Notes under the pieces: model-generated | What the model saw: the letters and a program-made list of their open reading frames with translations, nothing else | What the model was told of the DNA's origin: nothing | Databases searched by the model: none | Made by a program: the position numbers and the translations under genes | Source: Paenibacillus sp. LHD-38 | Lineage (GTDB): Bacteria > Bacillota > Bacilli > Paenibacillales > Paenibacillaceae | Assembly (NCBI RefSeq): GCF_031157315.1 | Contig: NZ_JAVIFU010000033.1 | Span: forward strand, 1 to 64,000 | Reading direction: 5' to 3' | Length of the DNA: 64,000 nt | In this document: positions 54,926 through 63,884 of the stretch, one piece after another | Layout of the letters: each line of letters starts with the position of its first letter | Position numbering within the stretch: the first letter of the stretch is position 1

Positions 54926-54977
54926 TATGTTACATAAATACTACACGAATGTAAAATTGATGGTTTTATGTTACATA
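54926..54977. promoter_or_regulatory. Pair of identical palindromes upstream of nupN
   Basis: TATGTTACATA occurs at 54926-54936 and again at 54967-54977; each is a perfect 5+1+5 palindrome and the centres are 41 bp apart, about four helical turns. The second lies 17 bp before the -35 element, a position suited to an operator. Confidence 0.55.
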
Positions 54978-54993
54978 ACCTTACATTAAATCA

Positions 54994-55021
54994 TTGACGT
55001 TTATTTTTTTGTAACTATAAT
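54994..55021 (+). promoter_or_regulatory. Sigma-A promoter of nupN
   Basis: TTGACG (54994-54999), 16-bp spacer, TATAAT (55016-55021), about 90 bp before nupN. Confidence 0.6.
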
Positions 55022-55111
55022 GAAATAATAGCGGCCAAGATCAGCAAGAATAAGAAGGTAAACAGGGGTTGCACAGCATTACCAAAACTCAGGGCAAGGG
55101 AGAGAACACGC

Positions 55112-56167
55112 ATGAAAAAAACATTTAGCTTAATGCTTGTAATGATGATCGCGTTGACACTAGTGTTGTCGGCTTGCGGAGCGAAGAATAACAATGAGGG
55201 CGGAGCAAACACAGGTACTAATGAGGGTACTAAAGTTGAATCCGATGGAACGGGTAAAGACTTTAAGATCGGCATGGTTACTGATGTAGGAGGCGTACAT
55301 GACAAATCCTTCAACCAAAGCGCTTGGGAGGCTCTTGAGACTGTAACAGCCGAGACGGGTGCTGCTACTAAGTTCTTGGAGAGTGAAGGCGAAGCCGATA
55401 TGGAGCCGAATCTGAACAGCTTCGTTAAAGAAGGCTACAACCTGACTTGGGGTATCGGTTTCTTATTCAATGATGCGCTTAGCAAAGTAGCAAAAGAGAA
55501 CCCTGATGCTAAGCTCGCTGTCATCGATAGTGTTATTGAAGCGCCAAACGTTGCTTCTATTACTTTCGCTGAGCATGAAGGTTCTTTCCTGGTGGGCGTT
55601 GTGGCGGGTCTTATGACCAAAACAAACAAAATTGGCTTTGTAGGCGGAATGGAAATCCCGGTTATCAAAAAGTTTGAGGCTGGCTTTAAAGCAGGCGTTA
55701 CTGCCGTTAAACCTGATGCTAAGGTTGAGGTAGATTATACTGGTGATTTTGGTAAGTCCGACCTTGGTAAATTGGCTGCTGCTACAATGTACGATGGCGG
55801 AGTGGATATTATTTTCCATGCAGCTGGCGGAACAGGTAACGGAGTATTTAATGAAGCAAAAGCCCGTAAGGACAATGGAGACGATGTATGGGTTATCGGT
55901 GTAGATAAAGACCAATCGCTAGAATTTGGTGATGAAATCACGCTTACATCGATGATGAAGGGCGTTGAAGCGGCGGTTCATAAAGTATCGAAAGATTTGA
56001 TCGCCGGGAATTTTGCAGGCGGTACGACGCAAGAGCTAGGTTTGAAACATGATGCTGTTGGTTTGCCGGATACATCTGAAAAGAACGTTCCTGCTGATGT
56101 GCTTGCTAAAGTAGAAGAATACAAAGCAAAAATCGTTAGCGGCGAAATCAAAGTACCGACTGAATAG
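55112..56167 (+). CDS. nupN: Nucleoside-binding lipoprotein (BMP family, NupN-like)
   Basis: The 351-residue binding protein has a lipobox LSAC (Cys near 22), a Gly/Thr/Glu linker, then the BMP/PnrA fold (about 50-335): FKIGMVTDVGGVHDKSFNQSAW split near 49-70, GFLFNDALSKVAKE, and GTGNGVFNEAKARKDNGDD. It would capture nucleosides such as guanosine for the ABC permeases encoded next. A hairpin after it may raise its level over the membrane parts. A strong start with AAGGGAGAG upstream. Confidence 0.92.
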   Translation: MKKTFSLMLVMMIALTLVLSACGAKNNNEGGANTGTNEGTKVESDGTGKDFKIGMVTDVGGVHDKSFNQSAWEALETVTAETGAATKFLESEGEADMEPNLNSFVKEGYNLTWGIGFLFNDALSKVAKENPDAKLAVIDSVIEAPNVASITFAEHEGSFLVGVVAGLMTKTNKIGFVGGMEIPVIKKFEAGFKAGVTAVKPDAKVEVDYTGDFGKSDLGKLAAATMYDGGVDIIFHAAGGTGNGVFNEAKARKDNGDDVWVIGVDKDQSLEFGDEITLTSMMKGVEAAVHKVSKDLIAGNFAGGTTQELGLKHDAVGLPDTSEKNVPADVLAKVEEYKAKIVSGEIKVPTE

Positions 56168-56222
56168 TTTTCACCATTCAATGGTATCCTTTGATTGAGG
56201 ATCGTTTGTCGATGGATCAGAT

Positions 56223-56250
56223 AAGACCGGCTTCGGCCGGTCTTTATTCA
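56223..56250 (+). terminator. Leaky terminator after nupN
   Basis: AAGACCGGC ttc GGCCGGTCTT followed by TATTCATTTTT, between the binding-protein gene and the ATPase gene. Confidence 0.65.
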
Positions 56251-56346
56251 TTTTTATCAAAAGAATCTATAAGTTTTCTCGCTTATCGGATTCTTAATTT
56301 GCGATTCATGTTTACATAGGGGTAAAAACCGGGGAGATGATGAAGA

Positions 56347-57894
56347 ATGGACCGGAGCATAACAGCAGTAGAATTAAAAGGAATCACCAAACGGTTTCCT
56401 GGACTGGTTGCCAATGATTCCATCAATTTTGAATTGAAAAAAGGTGAGATTCATGCGCTGCTCGGCGAGAATGGCGCAGGAAAATCGACGCTTATGAACA
56501 TCCTTTTTGGCCTTTATCAGCCAGATGAGGGTGAAATTTGGGTTAACGGAAAACAGACTGTTATAGAGGGTGCCTCAAAGGCTATTGATCTAGGCATCGG
56601 CATGGTGCATCAGCATTTTAAGCTCGTGCAGCCGTTTACAGTATCAGAAAATATTGTACTTGGAAATGAGCCTGTAAAAGGGTTGAAAATTGACTACAAG
56701 CTTGCAAATGAGAAGGTTCGGACAATCTCCGAGCGTTATGGTCTTAAAGTAGATCCTCAGGCGCGAATTAAAGATATTACAGTAGGTATGCAGCAGCGTG
56801 TTGAGATACTAAAAACGTTATACCGCGGTGCGGAAATCGTTATTTTTGACGAGCCGACTGCCGTATTGACCGTTCAGGAAATCGAGGAGCTAATTGAGAT
56901 TATTCGCAACCTGGCTGCGGAAGGCAAATCGATTATTATCATTACGCACAAATTGAAAGAGGTTATGGCGCTTGCAGACTCTGTAACTGTTATTCGACGC
57001 GGCAAGGTGATCAAAACCGTGACAACGAAAGAGACAAATGAGCAGCAGCTTGCGGAGCTGATGGTTGGCCGGGACGTTTCCTTTGAAGTTCAGAAAACAA
57101 AGCAAGAGCCTGGCGAGGTTATTTTATCGGTAGATGCCTTACAGATGAAGGGCGAACAAGGCAAAAATGCTTTGAATGGCGTTAGCTTTAATATCCGGGC
57201 CGGAGAAATTGTCGGGATAGCGGGAGTTGACGGTAACGGGCAAAGCGAGCTCATTTATGCGATTACAGGAATGCGTAAGGTCGATAGCGGCAGTGTGAAG
57301 CTGAACGGCCATGATATGACCAACCGTTCTCCGCGGCAAGTATCGGTAGCCGGCGTAGGCCATATTCCAGAGGACAGGCATAAGCATGGTTTAGTACTCG
57401 ACTTCAGCGTTAGTGAAAATATGATTTTAAACACATACTTCGAACCGGTGTTCGGAAGGTCGATGTTCATTGATTACAAAGCAATGGATGTGCTGTCCGA
57501 TAAGCTCGTGAAGGAGTTTGACGTTCGATCATCGGGCATTCATACCCATGCGCGCGCGTTATCAGGAGGCAATCAGCAGAAGGCCATTATTGCGCGTGAG
57601 CTGAACAAGGATCCGGATTTGTTGATTGCCGTGCAGCCGACTCGCGGGCTGGATATCGGCGCTATTGAATATGTACATAAACGGTTAGTCCAGGCCCGAA
57701 ACGAAGGCAAAGCCATTTTGCTTGTATCCTTTGAGCTTGATGAGCTTTATGCCTTGTCTGATCGCATCGCGGTCATGTACGAGGGCAGGCTGATGGGTGA
57801 GGTTGATGCGGAAAGCAGAGATGACCAGCAGCTTGGACTTATGATGGCAGGAAATAAATCTGCCGCAGCTGCTGCGGCAGAAGGGAGAGGATAG
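56347..57894 (+). CDS. nupO: Nucleoside ABC transporter ATPase, two nucleotide-binding domains (NupO-like)
   Basis: The 515-residue protein is a tandem ABC ATPase like RbsA/YufO. Domain 1 (about 8-240) has Walker A GENGAGKST (about 38-46), VGMQQRVEILKTL and IFDEPTAVLT. Domain 2 (about 258-500) has the degenerate P-loop GVDGNGQSE (about 293-301) and the signature LSGGNQQKAIIAREL (about 395-409). It energises the two permeases that follow. GGGGAG lies about 10 bp upstream. The stop is followed by nupP after 5 bp. Confidence 0.94.
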   Translation: MDRSITAVELKGITKRFPGLVANDSINFELKKGEIHALLGENGAGKSTLMNILFGLYQPDEGEIWVNGKQTVIEGASKAIDLGIGMVHQHFKLVQPFTVSENIVLGNEPVKGLKIDYKLANEKVRTISERYGLKVDPQARIKDITVGMQQRVEILKTLYRGAEIVIFDEPTAVLTVQEIEELIEIIRNLAAEGKSIIIITHKLKEVMALADSVTVIRRGKVIKTVTTKETNEQQLAELMVGRDVSFEVQKTKQEPGEVILSVDALQMKGEQGKNALNGVSFNIRAGEIVGIAGVDGNGQSELIYAITGMRKVDSGSVKLNGHDMTNRSPRQVSVAGVGHIPEDRHKHGLVLDFSVSENMILNTYFEPVFGRSMFIDYKAMDVLSDKLVKEFDVRSSGIHTHARALSGGNQQKAIIARELNKDPDLLIAVQPTRGLDIGAIEYVHKRLVQARNEGKAILLVSFELDELYALSDRIAVMYEGRLMGEVDAESRDDQQLGLMMAGNKSAAAAAAEGRG

Positions 57895-57899
57895 CGTAC

Positions 57900-58982
57900 A
57901 TGGAAACGTTGAAAAAAATATTTAACAAGTCGTCTATCCTCATACCGATTGTGGCAATTATACTCGGCCTTATCATCGGGGCAATTGCGATGTTGGCGGG
58001 CGGGTATAACCCAATTTTAGCCTACACATCTTTGCTGGATAAGCTGTTTAGTTCTCCGTATAACATTGGCGAGGCGATCCGTGCGATTACGCCGTTGATC
58101 TTTACCGGACTTGCGGTATCGTTTGCATTCCGTACAGGGCTGTTTAATATCGGGGTAGAAGGCCAATTTGTAATGGGAATGACAGGAGCGACCATTGTAG
58201 GCGTGCTGCTCGATTTGCCTTGGTTCATTCATGCTCCGCTGGCCGTTGTTACAGGGGCCGTATTCGGTGGCTTATGGGCAGGCATAGCGGGGTATTTAAA
58301 AGCAAAACGCGGAGTTAATGAAGTTATTTCATCCATTATGCTGAACTGGATTGCGCTGTTTCTATCCAACTTTATCGTTGCGAAGTTCCTTGTTGAGAAG
58401 GGACAGCAGAAATCAATGCCGATTCATGAGTCTGCGATGGTGAAAATTGACTGGCTTGTTAAACTGATGGATAACGCACGCATGCACTGGGGTACCATTA
58501 TTGCCATCCTTTGCATCATTTTGTTCTATATTGTGCTTTGGCGCACTAAGCAGGGCTATGAGCTTCGCGCAGTCGGCCATAATCCGGATGCGGCCTTGTA
58601 TGCGGGCATGAACGTGAATGTGACAATGGTAAAATCGATGTTTATTAGCGGTATATTTGCAGGACTTGGCGGCGTGTTTGAAATTTTGGGCGTCTTCGGC
58701 AATCAGACCGTTATGGCTGCTTCACCTGGTTACGGTTTCGACGGCATTGCGGTAGCCCTTCTAGGTGGCAATACACCGATTGGGGTGCTTCTTGGCGCAA
58801 TTCTATTCGGCGGACTTAGCTACGGCTCGGCAGGCATGAGCTTTGGTGCGGGAGTACCTCCCGAGGTTGTGCGAATTGTAATCGGCGCCGTTATTTTCTT
58901 CGTTGCTTCGCATGGATTAGTGAAGTGGTTCTTGAAGCCTTTTCTAAATAAACGTGCAAGCAAGCGGAAGGAGGCGGTGTAG
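57900..58982 (+). CDS. nupP: Nucleoside ABC transporter permease (NupP-like)
   Basis: The 360-residue permease of the ribose/BMP family has eight to ten membrane segments and the conserved blocks AIRAITPLIFTGLAVSFAFRTGLFNIGVEGQ (split near 60-90), KRGVNEVISSIMLNWIA (about 136-152) and GYELRAVGHNPDAALYAGM (about 220-238). It pairs with NupQ as the channel. GGGAGAGG is the ribosome-binding site, located in the end of nupO. Confidence 0.93.
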   Translation: METLKKIFNKSSILIPIVAIILGLIIGAIAMLAGGYNPILAYTSLLDKLFSSPYNIGEAIRAITPLIFTGLAVSFAFRTGLFNIGVEGQFVMGMTGATIVGVLLDLPWFIHAPLAVVTGAVFGGLWAGIAGYLKAKRGVNEVISSIMLNWIALFLSNFIVAKFLVEKGQQKSMPIHESAMVKIDWLVKLMDNARMHWGTIIAILCIILFYIVLWRTKQGYELRAVGHNPDAALYAGMNVNVTMVKSMFISGIFAGLGGVFEILGVFGNQTVMAASPGYGFDGIAVALLGGNTPIGVLLGAILFGGLSYGSAGMSFGAGVPPEVVRIVIGAVIFFVASHGLVKWFLKPFLNKRASKRKEAV

Positions 58983-58983
58983 A

Positions 58984-59946
58984 ATGAACGTGCTCGAAGT
59001 CATTGGACAGCTTATTAATACAACGCTCGTGTTTTCCACCGCGCTTATCTTTGCGGCGCTTGGCGGGATGTACTCCGAGCGTTCTGGCGTCGTTAACATT
59101 GGACTAGAGGGCTTGATGGTGTCCGGCGCATTTGCAGCGGCAGTCGCTACTGAGTATGCCATACAAGCTGGTCTTGAGAATGCTTCGCCATGGATCGGGT
59201 TTATTGCGGCAGGCATATACGGCGTGCTGGTAGCGCTGTTGCATGCGATATCAACGATAACGTTCCGTGCCGACCAAACCGTAGTGGGTGTCGTTATTAA
59301 TATCCTCTCGCTCGGCTTGTCACTCTACCTAACCAAAAGCTTGTATGAAGGTTCAGGGCAAACGCCGCTTTTGGAAAATGTATTCCGCAAATTGCAGATT
59401 CCTTTCTTATCGGATATCCCTTTGCTTGGCAAAGCGATTTTCACCGCGTATCCAACGACTTATATCGTTATCGCGCTAGCTTTTATCAGCTACTTTGTCT
59501 TATTCCGGACGCCTTTCGGATTGCGTCTGCGCGCGGTTGGCGAGCATCCAAGCTCTGCGGATACAGTTGGTATCAGCGTTACGAAATACCGATACATCGG
59601 CGTGCTGCTCAGCGGCGCGCTGGCGGGTCTTGGCGGTGCGACGATTACGTTAACCACGACAAGCAGCTTTGCACATAATACGATTTCGGGCCAAGGCTTT
59701 ATCGCGCTGGCAGCACTGATATTCGGCAAGTGGAATCCGCTCGGCGTTGTTGGGGCCGCGATGTTCTTTGGTCTCGCGCAAGCGCTCAGAAGCTTTATGC
59801 AGCGGTTTGAATTCGCGCAGCAAATTCCGGCTGAGTTTTTCTACATGCTTCCATACGTTTTGACGCTCATCGTTTTAGCAGGCGCTGTCGGCCGCTCGAA
59901 TGCTCCATCGGCACTTGGGCAGCCTTACGATCCTGCAAAGCGGTAG
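58984..59946 (+). CDS. nupQ: Nucleoside ABC transporter permease (NupQ-like)
   Basis: The 320-residue second permease has about eight membrane segments and the blocks ALGGMYSERSGVVNIGLEGLM (split near 28-48), ADQTVVGVVINILSLGLSLY (about 92-111) and LRLRAVGEHPSSADTVGI (about 180-197). ATG 58984 follows GGAAGGAGG; an in-frame upstream start lies inside nupP. The stop precedes a strong terminator, ending the operon. Confidence 0.93.
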   Translation: MNVLEVIGQLINTTLVFSTALIFAALGGMYSERSGVVNIGLEGLMVSGAFAAAVATEYAIQAGLENASPWIGFIAAGIYGVLVALLHAISTITFRADQTVVGVVINILSLGLSLYLTKSLYEGSGQTPLLENVFRKLQIPFLSDIPLLGKAIFTAYPTTYIVIALAFISYFVLFRTPFGLRLRAVGEHPSSADTVGISVTKYRYIGVLLSGALAGLGGATITLTTTSSFAHNTISGQGFIALAALIFGKWNPLGVVGAAMFFGLAQALRSFMQRFEFAQQIPAEFFYMLPYVLTLIVLAGAVGRSNAPSALGQPYDPAKR

Positions 59947-59956
59947 TCACCCAAAA

Positions 59957-59990
59957 GTCTCTTTCCATAACGGAAAGAGGCTTTTTTTAT
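59957..59990 (+). terminator. nup operon terminator
   Basis: CTCTTTCC ataac GGAAAGAG, flanked by G-T/G-C pairing, followed by CTTTTTTT. Confidence 0.85.
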
Positions 59991-60002
59991 TTATAGAGGT
60001 GT

Positions 60003-60050
60003 GAAACGAGTGCATTTGAGGAAGCGGAAGGAGGGAGTTGTTTACGCTTG
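60003..60050 (+). repeat. 48-bp intergenic repeat, copy E
   Basis: Begins GAAACGAGTGC and ends GTTTACGCTTG at exactly 48 bp, but its middle has diverged and lacks the CGGC/GCCG mini-hairpin. It lies 273 bp before nadA in a gap with no gene. A weak TTGACA (60149-60154), 17 bp, TAAATT may be the nadA promoter. Confidence 0.45.
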
Positions 60051-60323
60051 TGCATTGCAAAAAAGGCGCGTTCACACCGAATGCTGCCCATATACGGCTG
60101 TCAAAATAATTAATTTTAATTTGCTGCCCCAAAATGGCCTTTAATACATTGACAGTAGCATCTACCGCGTGTAAATTAAAACTTAATCAAATGAATTTAT
60201 CCCTTTTGGTTTAAACTATAGGTAAGCGACTTTCTAAGTTTGTGCATCAATTCACAAAGTCGAGCTTGCCGTATAACGGAATGGGCATTATCCCCCATCC
60301 CTCATAAGAGGAGAGGATCTACT

Positions 60324-61262
60324 GTGGAAGCACTGGCACTGGAACGCAAGGCGGAGCAAAACCGAGAGCTGCGTGAACGGTTGTTACAGTTGAAGAAAGA
60401 ACGGAATGCAATCATATTAGCCCATTATTACCAGCGTGATGAAATTCAAGAGGTTGCCGATTTCCGCGGGGACTCCTTTCTGCTTGCACAGAAGGCAGCT
60501 CAAACCGATGCCGATGTAATCGTATTTTGCGGCGTGCATTTTATGGGCGAGAGCGCAAAGATTTTGGCTCCAAACAAGACGGTTATTATTCCTGATGAGC
60601 GTGCCGGCTGCCCGATGGCGGACATGGTGAGCGTGGATGGCTTACGCAAGCTGAAGGCTCAGCATCCTAATGCGAAGGTCGTCACTTACATTAACTCATC
60701 TGCTGAAATTAAAGCGGAAACAGACATCTGCTGTACGTCTGCGAATGCGGTTAAAGTCGTCAATTCGGTAGAGGGTGACGAGGTCATCTGGGTACCGGAC
60801 AAGAACCTTGGTCATTACGTGCAGCAGAATACCGATAAGAAAATGATTATCTGGGAAGGCTACTGCAACACGCATGACATGTTGACGGTAAAAGACGTTG
60901 AAGAAATGAAAGTGAAATACCCGAATGCGCAATTTGTCGTGCACCCGGAATGCCGTCCAGAAGTAGTTGAGCTAGGTGATTTTGTAGGCAGTACAACCGC
61001 TATCATTAAATATTGTAAAGAATCGGATTGCCAAGAGTTTATTGTCGGAACAGAGGATGGTACAGGCTACCAGCTTCGTTTAGACAGCCCGGGCAAAACG
61101 TTCCATTTTGCATCTAAATATTTGGTTTGCCCTAACATGAAGGTAAATAATTTGAAGAAGCTCGTTAAAGCGTTAGAAACGATGCAGCCTCAGATTTATG
61201 TACCGCCGCATGTTGCGGATCAAGCCCGTTTATCCTTGGAGCGTATGTTACTGGTGAAATAA
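60324..61262 (+). CDS. nadA: Quinolinate synthase
   Basis: NadA condenses iminoaspartate with dihydroxyacetone phosphate to quinolinate in NAD synthesis, using a [4Fe-4S] cluster. The 312-residue protein has AIILAHYYQRDEIQEVAD (about 30-47), cluster cysteines expected in FCGVHFMGESAK and DICCTSANA (about 79-90 and 141-149), HPECRPEV (about 210-217) and KYLVCPNMKVNNL (about 268-280). GTG 60324 with GAGGAGAGG upstream is chosen; an earlier in-frame start at 60240 lacks a ribosome-binding site. Confidence 0.94.
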   Translation: MEALALERKAEQNRELRERLLQLKKERNAIILAHYYQRDEIQEVADFRGDSFLLAQKAAQTDADVIVFCGVHFMGESAKILAPNKTVIIPDERAGCPMADMVSVDGLRKLKAQHPNAKVVTYINSSAEIKAETDICCTSANAVKVVNSVEGDEVIWVPDKNLGHYVQQNTDKKMIIWEGYCNTHDMLTVKDVEEMKVKYPNAQFVVHPECRPEVVELGDFVGSTTAIIKYCKESDCQEFIVGTEDGTGYQLRLDSPGKTFHFASKYLVCPNMKVNNLKKLVKALETMQPQIYVPPHVADQARLSLERMLLVK

Positions 61263-61334
61263 TATGCGCTGCTCCTATGCTTGAAATATAAGATCGATAA
61301 GCTATACCTTTATTTATTGCTTATATTTCATTTA

Positions 61335-61382
61335 GAGACGTAAGCAGCCCAGCAAAAGGTCGGCATTTGCCGTTTACGCTTG
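61335..61382 (+). repeat. 48-bp intergenic repeat, copy D
   Basis: Begins GAGACG, holds CGGC-attt-GCCG, ends GTTTACGCTTG at exactly 48 bp. It abuts the nadB ribosome-binding site (GGAGGAG, 61382-61388). Confidence 0.6.
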
Positions 61383-61393
61383 GAGGAGCCATG

Positions 61394-63007
61394 ATGATTC
61401 CCAGATATTTAGTCGATGTGCAGCTGAGTGAGCTGCCTGTTATTGAAAAAGATGTTATCGTTATCGGGGCCGGCATTGCCGGTCTTTTTACCGCTATTCG
61501 GGCAAGTGAAAACAACTCCGTCCTTATGATAACGAAAAAATCGCTGCTGGACAGCAACACGCGTTATGCCCAGGGCGGTATTGCCGCGGTTATTTCGGAT
61601 GAGGATTCACCCGCATACCATAGGCAGGATACACTCGTAGCCGGCGCGGGCTTATGCTCCAATGAAGCAGTCGATGTACTGGTTCACGAAGGCCCTAAAG
61701 GAGTTCGCCGCTTGATCAAAATGGGAACGCAGTTCGATTTGGAAAATGGTGAATTTGCGCTTACGAAGGAAGGCGCGCATAGCCAGCGGCGTATTTTGCA
61801 TGCCAATGGTGATGCAACCGGCTTCGAAATTGTACGAGCTCTTTCCGAAACGGCGGTAGCTAATCCGAAAATCGAGGTTTGGGATGATCATTTCGTTATC
61901 GATTTGGTCACGCAAGACGATGTTTGCTGCGGTGCCATCGTACAGAAGCCAAACGGTCAACGTTTGTTCGTCAAAGGAAAAGCAGTTATTCTCAGCTCGG
62001 GCGGTGCCGGTCAGCTGTATCGTTATACTACGAATCCTGAAGTTGCAACGGGAGACGGCATTGCAATGGCTTATCGCGCAGGCGCGTACATACAAGATGT
62101 AGAATTTATTCAATTTCATCCGACCTCGCTCTGTTATCCGGGCGCACCTAGATTTTTGATTTCGGAGGCTGTCCGGGGAGAGGGTGCGTATCTTCGTAAT
62201 ATTAAGGGAGAACGGTTCATGGAACGTTATCATGAGCAGTTAGAGCTTGCTCCCAGGGATGTCGTAGCGCGAGCGATCGTCAGCGAAATGGAAGAGACGA
62301 AGTCGACCTTTGTTTATATTGATATTACGCATGAATCGCCGGAAATGGTCAAGCATCGTTTTCCTACTATATATGAATACTGCTTGAGATATGGCTTGGA
62401 CCTCACTTCGGACTGGATACCGGTAGCGCCGGCTATGCATTATATGATGGGCGGAGTGAAAACCGATCTAAATGGGGAAACAAATATTAAGCGCTTGTTC
62501 GCTTGCGGTGAGGTTTCTTCAACCGGCGTACATGGTGCCAATCGGCTTGCCAGCAACTCGCTTTCCGAAGCGATTGTTTTTGGCAGAAGAATTGTAAAGC
62601 GCATTGACGAGCTTCCGGGCCATTCGGTTCAGCCTACTATCGAGAATGAAATAGAGCGCAGCAGCACACCAATTCAGGCAGTTGTAGAAAGGCGGCTTAA
62701 ACTGCAAAAAATTATGGTGCGGTATGCAGGTCTGCGAAGAGATGCCAAGGGTCTTGAAAAAGGGCTTGAGGAATTGAAGCGGCAGCTGCCTATTTATCAA
62801 TCGATACTAACAGAACGCGAAGAGTATGAATTTGCTAATCTGCTTACATGTGCGTTGCTGACTACGGAAGCTGCGCTCTCGCGCGAGGAAAGCCGCGGTG
62901 CGCATTTCAGGGAGGATTTCCCGGTTCGCGACGATGTGATGTGGAGAAAGCATACGGTGTTGCACCGTCTATATGGAATGACGGAGGAGCGAATAGAGGA
63001 TGTTTGA
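61394..63007 (+). CDS. nadB: L-aspartate oxidase
   Basis: NadB oxidises L-aspartate to iminoaspartate with FAD, supplying NadA. The 537-residue protein has the FAD Rossmann motif VIGAGIAGLFTAIRA (about 23-37), SNTRYAQGGIAAV (about 55-67), HSQRRILHANGDATG, the active-site region QFHPTSL (about 239-245) and GVHGANRLASNSLSEA (about 386-401), and the helical C-terminal domain. ATG 61394 is 5 bp after AGGAG; ATG 61391 is an alternative. It overlaps nadC by 8 bp. Confidence 0.94.
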   Translation: MIPRYLVDVQLSELPVIEKDVIVIGAGIAGLFTAIRASENNSVLMITKKSLLDSNTRYAQGGIAAVISDEDSPAYHRQDTLVAGAGLCSNEAVDVLVHEGPKGVRRLIKMGTQFDLENGEFALTKEGAHSQRRILHANGDATGFEIVRALSETAVANPKIEVWDDHFVIDLVTQDDVCCGAIVQKPNGQRLFVKGKAVILSSGGAGQLYRYTTNPEVATGDGIAMAYRAGAYIQDVEFIQFHPTSLCYPGAPRFLISEAVRGEGAYLRNIKGERFMERYHEQLELAPRDVVARAIVSEMEETKSTFVYIDITHESPEMVKHRFPTIYEYCLRYGLDLTSDWIPVAPAMHYMMGGVKTDLNGETNIKRLFACGEVSSTGVHGANRLASNSLSEAIVFGRRIVKRIDELPGHSVQPTIENEIERSSTPIQAVVERRLKLQKIMVRYAGLRRDAKGLEKGLEELKRQLPIYQSILTEREEYEFANLLTCALLTTEAALSREESRGAHFREDFPVRDDVMWRKHTVLHRLYGMTEERIEDV

Positions 63008-63884
63008 ATGGACGGCAGGCGGTTATGATACAGCAGTTCGCGAGCAAATTCGCGGCTGGCTGGCTGAGGATATAGGCAGCGGAGATATAACAACGGAGAC
63101 GACGATCCCCAGGGATTCACGCTCGAAGGCTGTTATTCATGTAAAAGAAAGCGGCATTATCGCAGGACTGCCAATAGCGAAGCTTGTGTTTGAGGTTGTG
63201 GATTCATCGCTTGTATTTCTTCCGAATGTGCAGGACGGCGATCAAGTAAATAAAGGAACGGTACTCGCTACAGTAGAAGGCAGCACGCACAGCTTGCTCA
63301 TTGGCGAGCGTCTAGCGCTTAATTTGATGCAAAGGCTGTCAGGCATAGCGACCAAGACGCGCGCTTTTGTCGATGCGCTTGAGGGGCTGCCGGTTCGGCT
63401 AGTCGATACACGCAAAACAACGCCAGGACACCGTATGCTTGAGAAATATGCGGTACGCATAGGCGGAGGGGCCAATCATCGTTTTGGATTATATGATGCC
63501 GTGATGATTAAGGATAATCATATAAAAGGCTCCGGCGGCATTCGCGCTGCGGTTGAAGCAGCTCGCCGCAAAATCCCGCATACCATGAAAATCGAAGTTG
63601 AGACGGAATCGCTTGAGCAAGTAAGCGAAGCACTGGCTTGCGGAGCAGATATCATTATGCTGGACAATATGGCTCCTGCTCTGATGAAGGAAGCTGTTGC
63701 CCAAATAAAAACGAACTCTCCTCATGTCATTGTAGAAGCATCAGGCGGCGTTTCATTAGAGACGATTAAGGGTATTGCAGAGTGTGGCGTGGACGTCATT
63801 TCGGTAGGCGGATTGACTTATTCCTTCCATGCGCTGGATATTAGCCTGGATTTGAATGCGAAGAAAGGTGGGAAACCGCTTTGA
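63000..63884 (+). CDS. nadC: Nicotinate-nucleotide pyrophosphorylase (carboxylating)
   Basis: NadC converts quinolinate and PRPP to nicotinate mononucleotide. The 294-residue protein has [15 protein letters not shown] (about 20-34), the PRPP/quinolinate site [22 protein letters not shown] (split near 137-158), [17 protein letters not shown] (about 160-176) and EVETESLEQ. The ATG lies inside the nadB end (ATGTTTGA), so the genes are coupled. Its stop overlaps the coaX start. Confidence 0.95.
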   Translation: MFEWTAGGYDTAVREQIRGWLAEDIGSGDITTETTIPRDSRSKAVIHVKESGIIAGLPIAKLVFEVVDSSLVFLPNVQDGDQVNKGTVLATVEGSTHSLLIGERLALNLMQRLSGIATKTRAFVDALEGLPVRLVDTRKTTPGHRMLEKYAVRIGGGANHRFGLYDAVMIKDNHIKGSGGIRAAVEAARRKIPHTMKIEVETESLEQVSEALACGADIIMLDNMAPALMKEAVAQIKTNSPHVIVEASGGVSLETIKGIAECGVDVISVGGLTYSFHALDISLDLNAKKGGKPL

